Below are positions 27,618 to 36,603 of a stretch of DNA of 64,000 bases, piece after piece. The stretch comes from Ignavibacteriales bacterium (GTDB lineage: Bacteria; Bacteroidota; Ignavibacteria; Ignavibacteriales; SURF-24). The notes under the pieces are model-generated. The model searched no databases. It was not told the DNA's origin and was given only the letters and a program-made list of their open reading frames with translations. The stretch spans positions 62,001-126,000 of the forward strand of contig JAPLFH010000012.1 in the NCBI GenBank assembly GCA_026390815.1, in the 5' to 3' direction. How positions within the stretch are numbered: the stretch's first letter is position 1; every line of letters starts with the position of its first letter. The position numbers and the translations under genes were made by a program.

Positions 27618-28661
27618 ATGAATAAAAAATATTTAATTTTTTTATTTAGAATATGCTTTTTAATAGCCTTTGTTTTTGTCCAGATACAATGTGCCGGTCC
27701 AACCACTTTAGTAAGAAGTTCACAGGAAGATTTTTGGTTAGGTATCCATGTTTTAATGGACAACAAAGATGCTGCAGCAGCACTTACGAGTGAAATTCCA
27801 GCATTAGCAAAAAATGGAGTTAACCTTGTTATTGCAGAAATAAATTATAATTACGAATATGAATCACATCCAGAGCTGCGTGGAAATGGACATATAAGCA
27901 AAGAAGAAATTAAAAATCTTCTTCAGGTTTGTAAAGAAAACAATATCCTGCTTGTTCCCGAATTTCAGTGTTTGGGTCATCAGTCCTGGGCGAAAGAAAC
28001 ATTTCCACTTTTAACAACTTATCCTCAGTTTGATGAAACACCAGGGCAATATCCAAACAACGAAGGAATATATTGCCGTAGCTGGTGCCCACTTCATCCG
28101 GATTTAAATCCAATCATCTTTGATTTAATGGATGAATTGATTGATGTGTTTAAAGCTTCTACTTTGCACGTTGGAATGGATGAAGTTTTTCTTATCGCCT
28201 CCGATTTTTGCCCGCGGTGTAAAGGAAAGAATCCTGCGGAGCTCTTTGCCAAAGCTGTAAATGATTATCATAATCATTTACAAAAGCGTGGCGTTGAAAT
28301 GATGATGTGGGGAGATAGATTAATAAATGCAAAAGAAACAAAATATAGCGAATGGGAATCTTCCACGAATAATACTTATCCAGCCATTGATATGGTTCCA
28401 AATGATATTATTATTTGCGATTGGCATTATGGAAAAATGAACGAGTACAATTCTATTCCATATTTTCTGAAGAAAGGATTTAGAGTTTTGCCTTCAAGCT
28501 GGAAAGATGTTTCAGCTTCTGATGCGCTTGTAGATTATTCGCTTAAGTTTAATTCTCCCAAAATGCTTGGTCATCTATGTACAACCTGGCAAAGACCGGT
28601 AACGGGTGAAACATCCCAGTTTCAACCATTAAAAGAAGCAGCAAAAAAATTAAATAGGTAA
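27618..28661 (+). CDS. GH20-like glycoside hydrolase, exported
   Basis: A 347-residue exported protein. The signal ends near VFVQIQC, perhaps an atypical lipobox. The rest is a single TIM-barrel: GVNLVIAEINYNYEY, a VPEFQCLGHQSW strand, and the HVGMDEVFLIASDFC segment (about residues 185-199) with the Asp-Glu pair characteristic of family 20 beta-N-acetylhexosaminidases. It lacks the usual N-terminal GH20b domain, so the substrate is uncertain. The neighbouring NamZ-like muramidase suggests amino-sugar oligosaccharides. GAGGATTATTTT precedes the ATG, 10 bases after the previous gene. Confidence 0.8.
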   Translation: MNKKYLIFLFRICFLIAFVFVQIQCAGPTTLVRSSQEDFWLGIHVLMDNKDAAAALTSEIPALAKNGVNLVIAEINYNYEYESHPELRGNGHISKEEIKNLLQVCKENNILLVPEFQCLGHQSWAKETFPLLTTYPQFDETPGQYPNNEGIYCRSWCPLHPDLNPIIFDLMDELIDVFKASTLHVGMDEVFLIASDFCPRCKGKNPAELFAKAVNDYHNHLQKRGVEMMMWGDRLINAKETKYSEWESSTNNTYPAIDMVPNDIIICDWHYGKMNEYNSIPYFLKKGFRVLPSSWKDVSASDALVDYSLKFNSPKMLGHLCTTWQRPVTGETSQFQPLKEAAKKLNR

Positions 28662-28716
28662 AATTGAATTGTTAATCATTTATAAATGTTAATAGAGAAA
28701 TGGAGTTTATACAATT

Positions 28717-29973
28717 ATGAAAATATTTTCCCTTATAGGTTTTTCTCTTATTATAATTTTATTAACAGCAACAAGCCGATCCACCGCACAAACACGATAT
28801 CTGGATACTGTCTTTTCAAATATAAAGGTTACAAATGGAATACAGTTTGGATCCAACAAAAATGCTTTTGGAATAAATCAAAATTTACTGCTGGATATTT
28901 ATGAACCTGAAGGAGATACTTCGGCTTCTCGTCCTTTAATGATTTGGGTACACGGCGGAGCTTTTGTACTTGGAGATAGAAAATATGCTGATGTAGTCCT
29001 GTACTGTAAAGAATTTGCAAAACGTGGATACGTAACAGCTTCAATTGATTATAGGCTTGGGGTTACTTCATTTAATAACAAAGGTTATATGGAAGCCATT
29101 TTACGAGCCACACAAGATCTTAAAGCTGCTATCAGGTTTTTCCGCGCAAATGCTTCGGTATATAAAATCAATACGGAAAAGATTATTGCCGGTGGAACAT
29201 CTGCAGGTGGCTTTACTGCCATTCACACCGGATATTTGAATGCTGATGAGATTCCGTCAGAGATTGACACCAGCAAGATTGGAAGTATAGAGGGCAATTC
29301 AGGTAATCCCGGCTACTCTTCAAAATTTAATTTGATTGTAAATTGCTGGGGAGCGATAGTTGATACTAATTGGATGCAAGCCGGCGATCTTCCGGTTGTA
29401 AGCATCCATGGAACGGCAGATAATATTGTTCCCTGCTATAGTGGAAAAGCAATGGGAGTTTTCCCGGTTTATGGAAGTGGTGTAATTGAGCGAAACGTAA
29501 CAAGATTAGGGATTGAAAACAAATTAAAATTGTTTTATGGGGCTGGTCATCAGTTGATTGGAGGAAGTATGGATACTGTAAATGCGCGTTTCGATACTTC
29601 GATTACGGTTATAAGTAATTTTATTTATTCAACACTTATCAATCCATTCGTATCTGTTGAGAAACAATCGGATATTCCTGTAAAAGATTTTATTGTAGAT
29701 CAAAATTATCCGAATCCATTCAATCCAAGTACAATAATCAGCTATCAGTTACTATCATCTCTAAATCCCTCACAAGGAGGAACTTTAGTTTCTCTAAAGG
29801 TTTTTGATATCTTAGGTAAAGAAGTTGCAACATTAGTAAATGAAGTTCAAAAAGCAGGAATTTATAATTATACATTCTCAATTGATAATTATAAATTGAA
29901 AAGTGGAAATTATTTTTATAAGCTTACAGTCAATAATTTTTCAGAAACAAAGAAATTTACAGTTCTTAAATAG
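28717..29973 (+). CDS. Type IX-sorted alpha/beta-hydrolase (carboxylesterase-like)
   Basis: A 418-residue secreted esterase-like enzyme. After a signal peptide (to about residue 24) comes a hydrolase domain with the oxyanion motif WVHGGAFVLG (about 70-79), the nucleophile elbow GGTSAGGF (about 163-170), a likely Asp in HGTADNIVPC and His in GAGHQL. A C-terminal sorting domain follows (VDQNYPNPFNPSTII to KKFTVLK). The sorting domain carries an unusual insertion, LSSLNPSQGGTL, between its first two strands. GGAG lies 12 bases before the ATG. The substrate is unknown, though esters of polysaccharides or plant material are plausible. It ends 2 bases from the convergent lipoprotein gene. Confidence 0.88.
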   Translation: MKIFSLIGFSLIIILLTATSRSTAQTRYLDTVFSNIKVTNGIQFGSNKNAFGINQNLLLDIYEPEGDTSASRPLMIWVHGGAFVLGDRKYADVVLYCKEFAKRGYVTASIDYRLGVTSFNNKGYMEAILRATQDLKAAIRFFRANASVYKINTEKIIAGGTSAGGFTAIHTGYLNADEIPSEIDTSKIGSIEGNSGNPGYSSKFNLIVNCWGAIVDTNWMQAGDLPVVSIHGTADNIVPCYSGKAMGVFPVYGSGVIERNVTRLGIENKLKLFYGAGHQLIGGSMDTVNARFDTSITVISNFIYSTLINPFVSVEKQSDIPVKDFIVDQNYPNPFNPSTIISYQLLSSLNPSQGGTLVSLKVFDILGKEVATLVNEVQKAGIYNYTFSIDNYKLKSGNYFYKLTVNNFSETKKFTVLK

Positions 29974-29975
29974 AT

Positions 29976-31673
29976 TTATTTATATTCGAGAACTACATCA
30001 CCAACGGGCCACCTGGCTCTTAATTTTAAGGTATCTGGATAAACCGTAAACCTATCCGAAGTTTGAAATGGATATGGTTTGCCATATTTATAACTCGCAC
30101 TGCTATCCTTATCAATAAAACTCCAAAGGATATATTTCCCTGGATTTACTTTGTTAAATTTCCATTCGTATTTTTCATTAGCCTTTTGTTGGTACTTAAA
30201 TTTTTCACTATCAGTTCCCTTTAACACTATTATAACTTTTTCTTTCTGCAAACTTACAGGAAGTTTAACCTTACCGGAAACACCTGCATAATCTGTCTGT
30301 GAAACCGGTTTGAATCCATATTTATAAATGGAATCGCGTTTATTGCCGGCTGCATCAATTATATCATTTAGATTTATATTCACTTCATAATTTTCTTTTT
30401 GTTTTAATTCATCCATTATTTTTACTTTAATAGATGCAGCATCAGGAAAAGTAACTTTAGAAGAAATAACTTTTCCTTTTCTTTCATTTACACTAATTCC
30501 TTTTTTGGCAAGAGTTGTATCAAATCCATCATCAAACAAAAAAATAAATTCTGGTTTAACTTTTTCTTCGGTTATTAGCGTAGCAACTTTTGTGGAATAC
30601 AAATTCGGTGCTGAGGTATCCGGTCTATCACTAATTATAAGCTGTGTAAAATCCTTCCCAGTAATATTACCCGCTAAATCTTTTATATTCCGGGCAATAA
30701 CAAAATTGTTATTTTTTTCAGATAGAATTTCTTTAACTACCAGAACAACATTTTCTTTTTTCCCTTTTCCCTGGAAAGCATAAAGTGGTTTCAAACTAAG
30801 ATTATTTGAAGAATCTACAATTGAATAATCATTTAAAATAATTAAGCTGTCAATCGGTTCGCTAAATTCAAGAAGAATATGTTTTTGATCAGTCATTGTA
30901 GCGCTTATCAAACGCGGTTTTAATGTGTCTTCTTTTATCATATAAAAATTTAGACTATGAAAAACAGAATCCATCTCGGACACTGTCACATCAGAGTAAG
31001 GACAACCATAAGCATCATCTCCTACATTATAAATTAAATCTGTAAATTCATCCTGGACAGCAAACACACGATATTTGCCAAATGCCAATCCCAGTAGTTT
31101 ATACTCTCCATTTGCTCCAGCTTGAGAAATATATTTTGGCTTATGCTTAGTTGGATTTATTGTAGTATCATAAACCGGATAAGCGAATAACATAATCCCC
31201 TGCGGTTTTTCACTATAAACTTTTCCTTGAATAATTCCCCTATCAATTTTATTTCCGGTAGAAAAAGATAGTGAGTACGCTTGAGCCATTTTATTCCGGT
31301 TATTCAAATCAGTAGCATTTGTACCAACAGTTACTATGTAAGTCATACTATCCTTCAGTTTTCCCGGAAAGTTAACTCTTAAAGATTTTCCGCTCCAGTC
31401 ATATTCAAGACTTCCATCAATAGCTGGAGAGATAAATATTGCATCCTGAACACTTCGTTTGTCCACATATTCTGAAAATTCAATTTCAAAATAATTATCT
31501 GAAAAATTTGTTGTTCCATTTGCAGGAAAGACAGAAATAATTTCTGGTGGGACTGTATCCTGTGGTCCTCCACCCGGAGGTAGCTGGTTTGCACAACTGA
31601 TTAATAATACAACTAAAAATAAACTGAGAACTAAAGTTATGGTACCAGAAATATGTTTGATTTTTAAGTTCAC
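29976..31673 (-). CDS. Lipoprotein with bacterial Ig-like (SbsA-type) domains
   Basis: A 565-residue lipoprotein with lipobox LLISC (about residues 23-27) followed by ANQLPPGGGPQDTVPPEI, a start common to a conserved Bacteroidota family. The first domain (about 40-135) is an SbsA-type Ig fold, with FPANGTTNFSDNYFEIEFSEYVD and LSFSTG. The later half is beta-rich and ends in a domain with KYILWSFIDKDSS. The start is a GTG at 31673, supported by AGGTGGA 6 bases upstream. It is the downstream neighbour of the aspartate kinase gene. The function is unknown; an envelope role is likely. Confidence 0.82.
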   Translation of the reverse strand: MNLKIKHISGTITLVLSLFLVVLLISCANQLPPGGGPQDTVPPEIISVFPANGTTNFSDNYFEIEFSEYVDKRSVQDAIFISPAIDGSLEYDWSGKSLRVNFPGKLKDSMTYIVTVGTNATDLNNRNKMAQAYSLSFSTGNKIDRGIIQGKVYSEKPQGIMLFAYPVYDTTINPTKHKPKYISQAGANGEYKLLGLAFGKYRVFAVQDEFTDLIYNVGDDAYGCPYSDVTVSEMDSVFHSLNFYMIKEDTLKPRLISATMTDQKHILLEFSEPIDSLIILNDYSIVDSSNNLSLKPLYAFQGKGKKENVVLVVKEILSEKNNNFVIARNIKDLAGNITGKDFTQLIISDRPDTSAPNLYSTKVATLITEEKVKPEFIFLFDDGFDTTLAKKGISVNERKGKVISSKVTFPDAASIKVKIMDELKQKENYEVNINLNDIIDAAGNKRDSIYKYGFKPVSQTDYAGVSGKVKLPVSLQKEKVIIVLKGTDSEKFKYQQKANEKYEWKFNKVNPGKYILWSFIDKDSSASYKYGKPYPFQTSDRFTVYPDTLKLRARWPVGDVVLEYK

Positions 31674-31683
31674 TAAATTCCAC

Positions 31684-32874
31684 CTATAAACTAAAAGTTT
31701 TTACAAGTGAATCTACAGCTTGTTGTTTGAATTGAGAATCTACAAGGCAGGAAATTTTTATTTCTGATGTTGTTACAAGTTTAATCGGAATATTTTCCAG
31801 AGCTTTAAAAAAATCTGCTGCAACTCCGCTGCTTGAACGCATTCCAACACCAACAATAGAAATTTTTACACAGCCTGGATAATAATGAAGGTTATATTCA
31901 TTGTAATTTTTTAACAGATGCAAAAGCGATTCATCAACGTGAACTTTTTTATCATCAATTATTGTAAAAGATATGTTAATCGAATTACCTTCTGTAATTA
32001 CTGAAATCATATCCACATTCAATCCTTCATGGGCGGCGCTATAAAATATTTTATGAATCAGATTATAATCATTCGGTAAATTGGAAATTGTAACCTGTGT
32101 CTGATTATCCATTACGCTTAACCCGGATACAATTGGCTGCTCTATATTTTCTGTCATAACATAACTCCCTTCTTCGTTAGAAAAAGTTGATGCACAATAA
32201 ATTACTAAACCGAATTTTTTAGCTATTTCCACTGACCTGCTGTGGAGAACCTTTGCTCCAAGACTTGCCATTTCAAGCATTTCATCATAAGTAATGGTTT
32301 TTAATTTCTTTGCATTTGGATAAAGGCGTGGATCAACCGTATAAATTCCGTCAACATCGCTGTAAATTTCGCAATTAACATTTAATGCTGCAGCAAGCGC
32401 CACCGCCGATGTATCTGATCCTCCCCTGCCCAGTGTTGTAATTTCGCCATCTTCAGTAATTCCCTGGAAACCTGCAACGATTATAACATCATTGTCTCCA
32501 AGTTCGGAAAATATTTTTTCAACTTTTATATTCTTTATTCTCGCTTCATTAAAATCATTTGTAGTCATAATTTCTACCTGGAAAGCATTAAGCGATTTTG
32601 AATTAACTCCAATTTCCTTTAATGCCATAGAAAGAAGCGAAATGGAAATTTGTTCTCCGGTGGTTAAGAGCATATCTAATTCGCGTGGATCAGGTTTAAT
32701 GGAAATTTCCTTTGCCATCTTAATCAAATTGTCTGTAGTCTTTCCCATTGCAGAAACAACAACTACAACCTTCTCTTCGTTTTGTACTCTATGGAATATT
32801 TTTGAGGCAACATTTTTAATTTTGGTTGTATCAGCTAAACTACTTCCACCATATTTCTGAACAATTAACTTCAT
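31684..32874 (-). CDS. lysC: Aspartate kinase (monofunctional)
   Basis: A 396-residue enzyme phosphorylating aspartate, the entry step to lysine, threonine and methionine. The N-terminal signature VQKYGGSSLAD (residues 4-14) and the TLGRGGSDTSAVALAAAL loop (about 148-165) mark the kinase domain. Two ACT domains occupy about residues 265-396 and include GVGMRSSSGVAADFFKAL, suggesting feedback control by an amino acid. No fused homoserine dehydrogenase is present. There is no clear ribosome site upstream. It lies between the Ig-like lipoprotein and mltG genes. Confidence 0.96.
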   Translation of the reverse strand: MKLIVQKYGGSSLADTTKIKNVASKIFHRVQNEEKVVVVVSAMGKTTDNLIKMAKEISIKPDPRELDMLLTTGEQISISLLSMALKEIGVNSKSLNAFQVEIMTTNDFNEARIKNIKVEKIFSELGDNDVIIVAGFQGITEDGEITTLGRGGSDTSAVALAAALNVNCEIYSDVDGIYTVDPRLYPNAKKLKTITYDEMLEMASLGAKVLHSRSVEIAKKFGLVIYCASTFSNEEGSYVMTENIEQPIVSGLSVMDNQTQVTISNLPNDYNLIHKIFYSAAHEGLNVDMISVITEGNSINISFTIIDDKKVHVDESLLHLLKNYNEYNLHYYPGCVKISIVGVGMRSSSGVAADFFKALENIPIKLVTTSEIKISCLVDSQFKQQAVDSLVKTFSL

Positions 32875-32894
32875 ATTAAAATGATATCATTAAT

Positions 32895-33941
32895 TTATTT
32901 AATAACTTGTTCACCGAACCATTTTCTATATTCTTTAACGGCTTTTAAATGTTCAGTATAATTTCTAGTAAATTTATGCCCGCCTTTGCCATCAGCCACA
33001 AAAAATAAATAACTATGTTTTTCCGGATAAAGTGCTGATAAAATTGCAGCTTTCCCGGGATTGTTAATGGGTCCTGGTGGTAAACCAAAATGCACATAAG
33101 TATTATACGGATTATTAATCTTCAAATCATTCTTTAGCAATCTGCGCCAGCCAGTATTAAGTGAATATTGAATTGTAGGATCTGCCTGAAGCTTCATTCC
33201 CTTTTGTAACCGATTATAGTAAACGCCGGATATCGTTATGTACTCATCAACTTTCTTTGATTCACCTTGAATTATAGAAGCCATAGTTAATATTTGATGA
33301 AGATTATATTTAAGTTTTTTTATTTGTTTCTGAAGTGAGTCGGTTGAAATAAATTTATCAAAATTACTTTTTAGTTTTTCAATGATTTCCTTTACCGGTG
33401 TTTCTTTGTAGAAATAATAATCACCTGGTAGCAAATAACCCTCAAGCGAGGAAACATTAAATTCCTCCGTCTGAATGAACTTCTTGTCTTTACTCAATTC
33501 AATTACCAATACAGAATCGACGTAAACTTTTTCCTTCAGCACTCGTGCAAGAACTTTTAATGAAATACCATCATACAAATGAACATAAACCGGTACTTCG
33601 CATAATCCTTCTTTGAACATTTCAACCAAATTTACATAGTTAATTCCGTTAGGTATTTCATATCTGCCTGCTTTTATGCTTTTCTCTGCGCCAAGCAGAA
33701 ATGCAGCAATCCTCATGTTTCTTTTACCTGGAATAATACCAGCATTATATAATGTATCTATTACCTGGTTTAAGGTAGTGCCGGTCTTTATCTCGAATCT
33801 AAAAGATTTTTTGCCTTCAAAATAATTTGGTGAAAAAAAAGTATAAGCCAGCACAGCAAAAACTATAAGGAAGAATGCAATAATAATTATAAACTGCTTC
33901 TTAGTTAAAATATTTTTTAATATGATTTTATTCTTTTGCAT
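32895..33941 (-). CDS. mltG: Endolytic murein transglycosylase MltG
   Basis: A 348-residue YceG-like protein with one N-terminal helix (about 16-35) and a periplasmic domain. It cuts nascent glycan strands near peptidoglycan synthases. Recognisable parts are GTTLNQVIDTLYNAGII, LEGYLLPGDYYF, KLQADPTIQYSL and HFGLPPGPINNPGKAAI. The usual A-S-I-V-E-x-E motif reads ASIIQGES, so the first Glu is Gln and the second remains. I placed the start at the ATG 33941, because the longer in-frame start is a GTG deep inside the chorismate mutase gene. The overlap with that gene is then 14 bases. Confidence 0.92.
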   Translation of the reverse strand: MQKNKIILKNILTKKQFIIIIAFFLIVFAVLAYTFFSPNYFEGKKSFRFEIKTGTTLNQVIDTLYNAGIIPGKRNMRIAAFLLGAEKSIKAGRYEIPNGINYVNLVEMFKEGLCEVPVYVHLYDGISLKVLARVLKEKVYVDSVLVIELSKDKKFIQTEEFNVSSLEGYLLPGDYYFYKETPVKEIIEKLKSNFDKFISTDSLQKQIKKLKYNLHQILTMASIIQGESKKVDEYITISGVYYNRLQKGMKLQADPTIQYSLNTGWRRLLKNDLKINNPYNTYVHFGLPPGPINNPGKAAILSALYPEKHSYLFFVADGKGGHKFTRNYTEHLKAVKEYRKWFGEQVIK

Positions 33942-34278
33942 CGTCAGCTTTTGAAAATAATTTTGGTGATTCTGATTTTTGCGTTGCACGAGATTGATCT
34001 AATATTCTTTCGTAAATTCTTTCAAGCGATTCTTCAGTAAGCGGTCCGTTGTTATGTTTATATACTTTTGCCATTACATCCTTTTCTCTTTCCGGAGCAT
34101 ATGTAGGAAGATTTAGAGAAAGCTTTATCCTGCCAATTAAAATTGCAATCTTTGTTCTTCGATTTAGAATGTATACAAGAATGCGATCAATGAAATCCAC
34201 TTTTTTCCGAAGTTTATTTAGCAGTACTTCCTTTTCAACCACAGTAAGTGAATCGATATTTTGTTTCTCAAAATTCAA
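33928..34278 (-). CDS. Chorismate mutase, AroQ type
   Basis: A 116-residue all-helical chorismate mutase converting chorismate to prephenate for Phe and Tyr. The expected pattern is visible: LRKKVDFIDRILVYILNRRTKIAILIGRIK in helix 1, PEREKDVMAKV, and LERIYERILDQSR in helix 3. No DAHP synthase or prephenate dehydratase is fused. The start is a TTG at 34278, 3 bases after the tsaD stop, because no ATG exists before the first helix. GGG lies about 11 bases upstream. Its 3' end overlaps mltG. Confidence 0.86.
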   Translation of the reverse strand: MNFEKQNIDSLTVVEKEVLLNKLRKKVDFIDRILVYILNRRTKIAILIGRIKLSLNLPTYAPEREKDVMAKVYKHNNGPLTEESLERIYERILDQSRATQKSESPKLFSKADDAKE

Positions 34279-34281
34279 ATT

Positions 34282-35307
34282 TTATATCCCATCTTTTAAA
34301 AATGAATTGAATGATAATCCTGGAAACGCATTATAATTTAATGAAAATTTCTTTCCTGACTGATGTAATTTCAATCCTCTGTACGCAATCATCGCAGCAT
34401 TATCCCCACAGAAAACAAAATCTGGAATTATAAGTTTCTTATTATATTTTTCAGCCAGATTTGCGAATGCAATTCTTAAACTTTTATTTGCAGCAACACC
34501 ACCAACCAAAGAAAGCGCTTTTACTTCAAACTTATTCAAGGCTTTTTCTACATTCTGCATCAAAGCTTTAACAACAGAAGCCTGAAATGATGCTGTCAAA
34601 TCAGGTAAATCTACAGCCGGAATATTTTTAGGTTCGCCATAAGTTTTTTGAACATAGCGAAGTACAGAAGTTTTTACACCACTGAAAGAAAAATCGAAAG
34701 GATTTTTTAATGATGCAATTGGGAAAAATATTTTATCTGGATTTCCATTTTCCGAAATAGTTTGAATTTTAGGTCCACCAGGATAACCTAACCCGATCAT
34801 CTTTGCAACTTTATCAAATGCCTCTCCGGCAGCATCATCTACTGTTGTTCCAAGTTTTATAATTTCCTCATCACTTTTTACAACTAAAAGAAGCGTATGC
34901 CCGCCAGAAACAACAAGAGATAGGTAGGGAAATTCTGGTTTCTCTTCCATCAGAAAACCAGAAAATATATGTCCTTCAATATGATTAACTGGAACGAAAG
35001 GTTTGTTTAATGAATATGCAAGTGATTTACCAAATGTTAATCCTACCAACAAAGCCCCAATTAAACCAGGACCAGCAGTAGCGCATATTAAATCAATATC
35101 TGTTAACATTAAATTAGCTTTGCTAAGCGCATCTTTTACAAGCGGAATTATAATTTGCAGATGCGCGCGGCTCGATAGTTCAGGCACAACTCCGCCATAT
35201 TTCGTATGGAAATCCTGGGAAGAAATTAGATTAGCAACCAATCTTTCATCAGATATTATCGAAACCGAAGTTTCGTCACAGGAACTTTCTATTCCTAATA
35301 CATTCAT
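34282..35307 (-). CDS. tsaD: tRNA N6-adenosine threonylcarbamoyltransferase
   Basis: A 341-residue ASKHA-fold protein that, with TsaB and TsaE, transfers the threonylcarbamoyl group to A37 of ANN-decoding tRNAs. Visible motifs are LGIESSCDETSV at the N-terminus, the metal-binding VNHIEGHIFSG (about residues 108-118), SGGHTLLL, and the late FCGDNAAMIAYRG. Length is normal. It heads a compact run with chorismate mutase and mltG. A 239-base gap upstream of it shows no clear promoter to me. Confidence 0.97.
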   Translation of the reverse strand: MNVLGIESSCDETSVSIISDERLVANLISSQDFHTKYGGVVPELSSRAHLQIIIPLVKDALSKANLMLTDIDLICATAGPGLIGALLVGLTFGKSLAYSLNKPFVPVNHIEGHIFSGFLMEEKPEFPYLSLVVSGGHTLLLVVKSDEEIIKLGTTVDDAAGEAFDKVAKMIGLGYPGGPKIQTISENGNPDKIFFPIASLKNPFDFSFSGVKTSVLRYVQKTYGEPKNIPAVDLPDLTASFQASVVKALMQNVEKALNKFEVKALSLVGGVAANKSLRIAFANLAEKYNKKLIIPDFVFCGDNAAMIAYRGLKLHQSGKKFSLNYNAFPGLSFNSFLKDGI

Positions 35308-35546
35308 TAATTTAGATTTGTAAAACTGTAAATAAAAACTTTGTAAAAATAGGCATTATATCAGAAAGTTACATGAAGGAGTTTGGTATGCGAGTTAGAA
35401 AAATTCAAATATGAAAGGACTTAAGAAGTTTACCAATCGCAGGAAAAAATATTTCAGGTATTAACAAAAACTTATATTAAGAATATTTTATACACTCAAG
35501 TAAATTTTTTATCAGTATCTCATCCAAAACAGATTCAAATAGGAAA

Positions 35547-36488
35547 TCATCTGAACGTAAATAAACTCTTGGTTATATACCAAGCCATGTTAGGATTTTC
35601 CTGCAGCCTGCGTATTGAATATTTATACCAATGTTCCCCGAAAGGAACATAGATTCTTATTTTATGTCCATCTGAATTAATTTTATCCCGCAAACTCTCT
35701 TTCACTCCGTACAGCATTTGAAACTCATATTTCTCTTTTGGAATATTCATTTCTTTAATTAATTGGTAGGCATTCTCTATTAAATAATCATCGTGTGTCG
35801 CTATTCCAACATAGTTTCCATCTTCAAACATTTTCTTTAGCACTTTCATATAATTATTGCGTATTTCTTGTTTGTCTTTGTATGCAATACTTTCCGGTTC
35901 AATATAAATTCCTTTGCAAAGACGGTAATTTGTCCCTTCTTTATTCAGCTTTGAAACATCCGTGTAAGTTCTTTTTAAATATGCCTGAACAACAACACCA
36001 ACATTATCAAATTTTTGTTTTAGGAATCTATGCAATTCAAAAGTTAGATCGGTAACCGGAGAGTCTTCCATATCGATACGAACAAAATTTTTATATTCTT
36101 TAGCTTTTTCAACAATTTCAGTTATTTGCTTAAAGCCAAAATCTTTATCAAGAACAATTCCCATTTGTGTGGGTTTGATAGAAAGGTTAGCCATCAGATT
36201 ATTTTTATCGATGGCGTCTAACACTTCAAAGCATTCTTTCTTTGCATCGATTGCTTCATTTTTATTATTGATAGCTTCACCAAGAACATCAATTGTGGCA
36301 TAAATTCCCCTGGTATTCAATTCCTTAACAACTTCAACAGCATCCTGAAGCTTGGTGCCAGCAATGTACTTTAACGCAAATATTTTAACAATTGGTTTTG
36401 GAAGAATCTTTACAAACTTTACGATGAGATAGTTTAGAAATGACACAGCAGAACTCCGTATAATGTTTTTGTAAAATTTACGTTCCAA
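35547..36488 (-). CDS. Proline dehydrogenase (monofunctional)
   Basis: A 313-residue FAD enzyme oxidising proline to pyrroline-5-carboxylate, passing electrons to the quinone pool. The barrel shows ATIDVLGEAINNKNEA, NLSIKPTQMGI, VRIDMEDSPVTDLT (about 137-150), YRLCKGIYIEPESIAYK, FQMLYGVKESL and the C-terminal RIYVPFGEHWYKYSIRRLQENP. No P5C dehydrogenase domain is fused. The start is a TTG at 36488; no ATG precedes the conserved N-terminal part, and the ribosome site is weak. It stands alone, with gaps of 239 and 115 bases on either side. Confidence 0.92.
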   Translation of the reverse strand: MERKFYKNIIRSSAVSFLNYLIVKFVKILPKPIVKIFALKYIAGTKLQDAVEVVKELNTRGIYATIDVLGEAINNKNEAIDAKKECFEVLDAIDKNNLMANLSIKPTQMGIVLDKDFGFKQITEIVEKAKEYKNFVRIDMEDSPVTDLTFELHRFLKQKFDNVGVVVQAYLKRTYTDVSKLNKEGTNYRLCKGIYIEPESIAYKDKQEIRNNYMKVLKKMFEDGNYVGIATHDDYLIENAYQLIKEMNIPKEKYEFQMLYGVKESLRDKINSDGHKIRIYVPFGEHWYKYSIRRLQENPNMAWYITKSLFTFR

Positions 36489-36603
36489 AAATAGTCTATG
36501 CTACCAAATTAAGCAAACACTTATCCTAATTGGTTATTGGAGTTCTAAAATTAATTCTTACAAAGAAATTTATAAAAGCACTGTAATCAAATTCTGTTAA
36601 CTG

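Noticed and set aside
29974-29975. Terminator between the convergent esterase and Ig-like lipoprotein genes
   Set aside because: Only two bases separate the stop codons and no hairpin is evident, so none was annotated.
35308-35546. Promoter for tsaD with TATTTTTA on the minus strand (about 35344)
   Set aside because: No TTG box lies at the required distance; the match is expected by chance in such AT-rich DNA.
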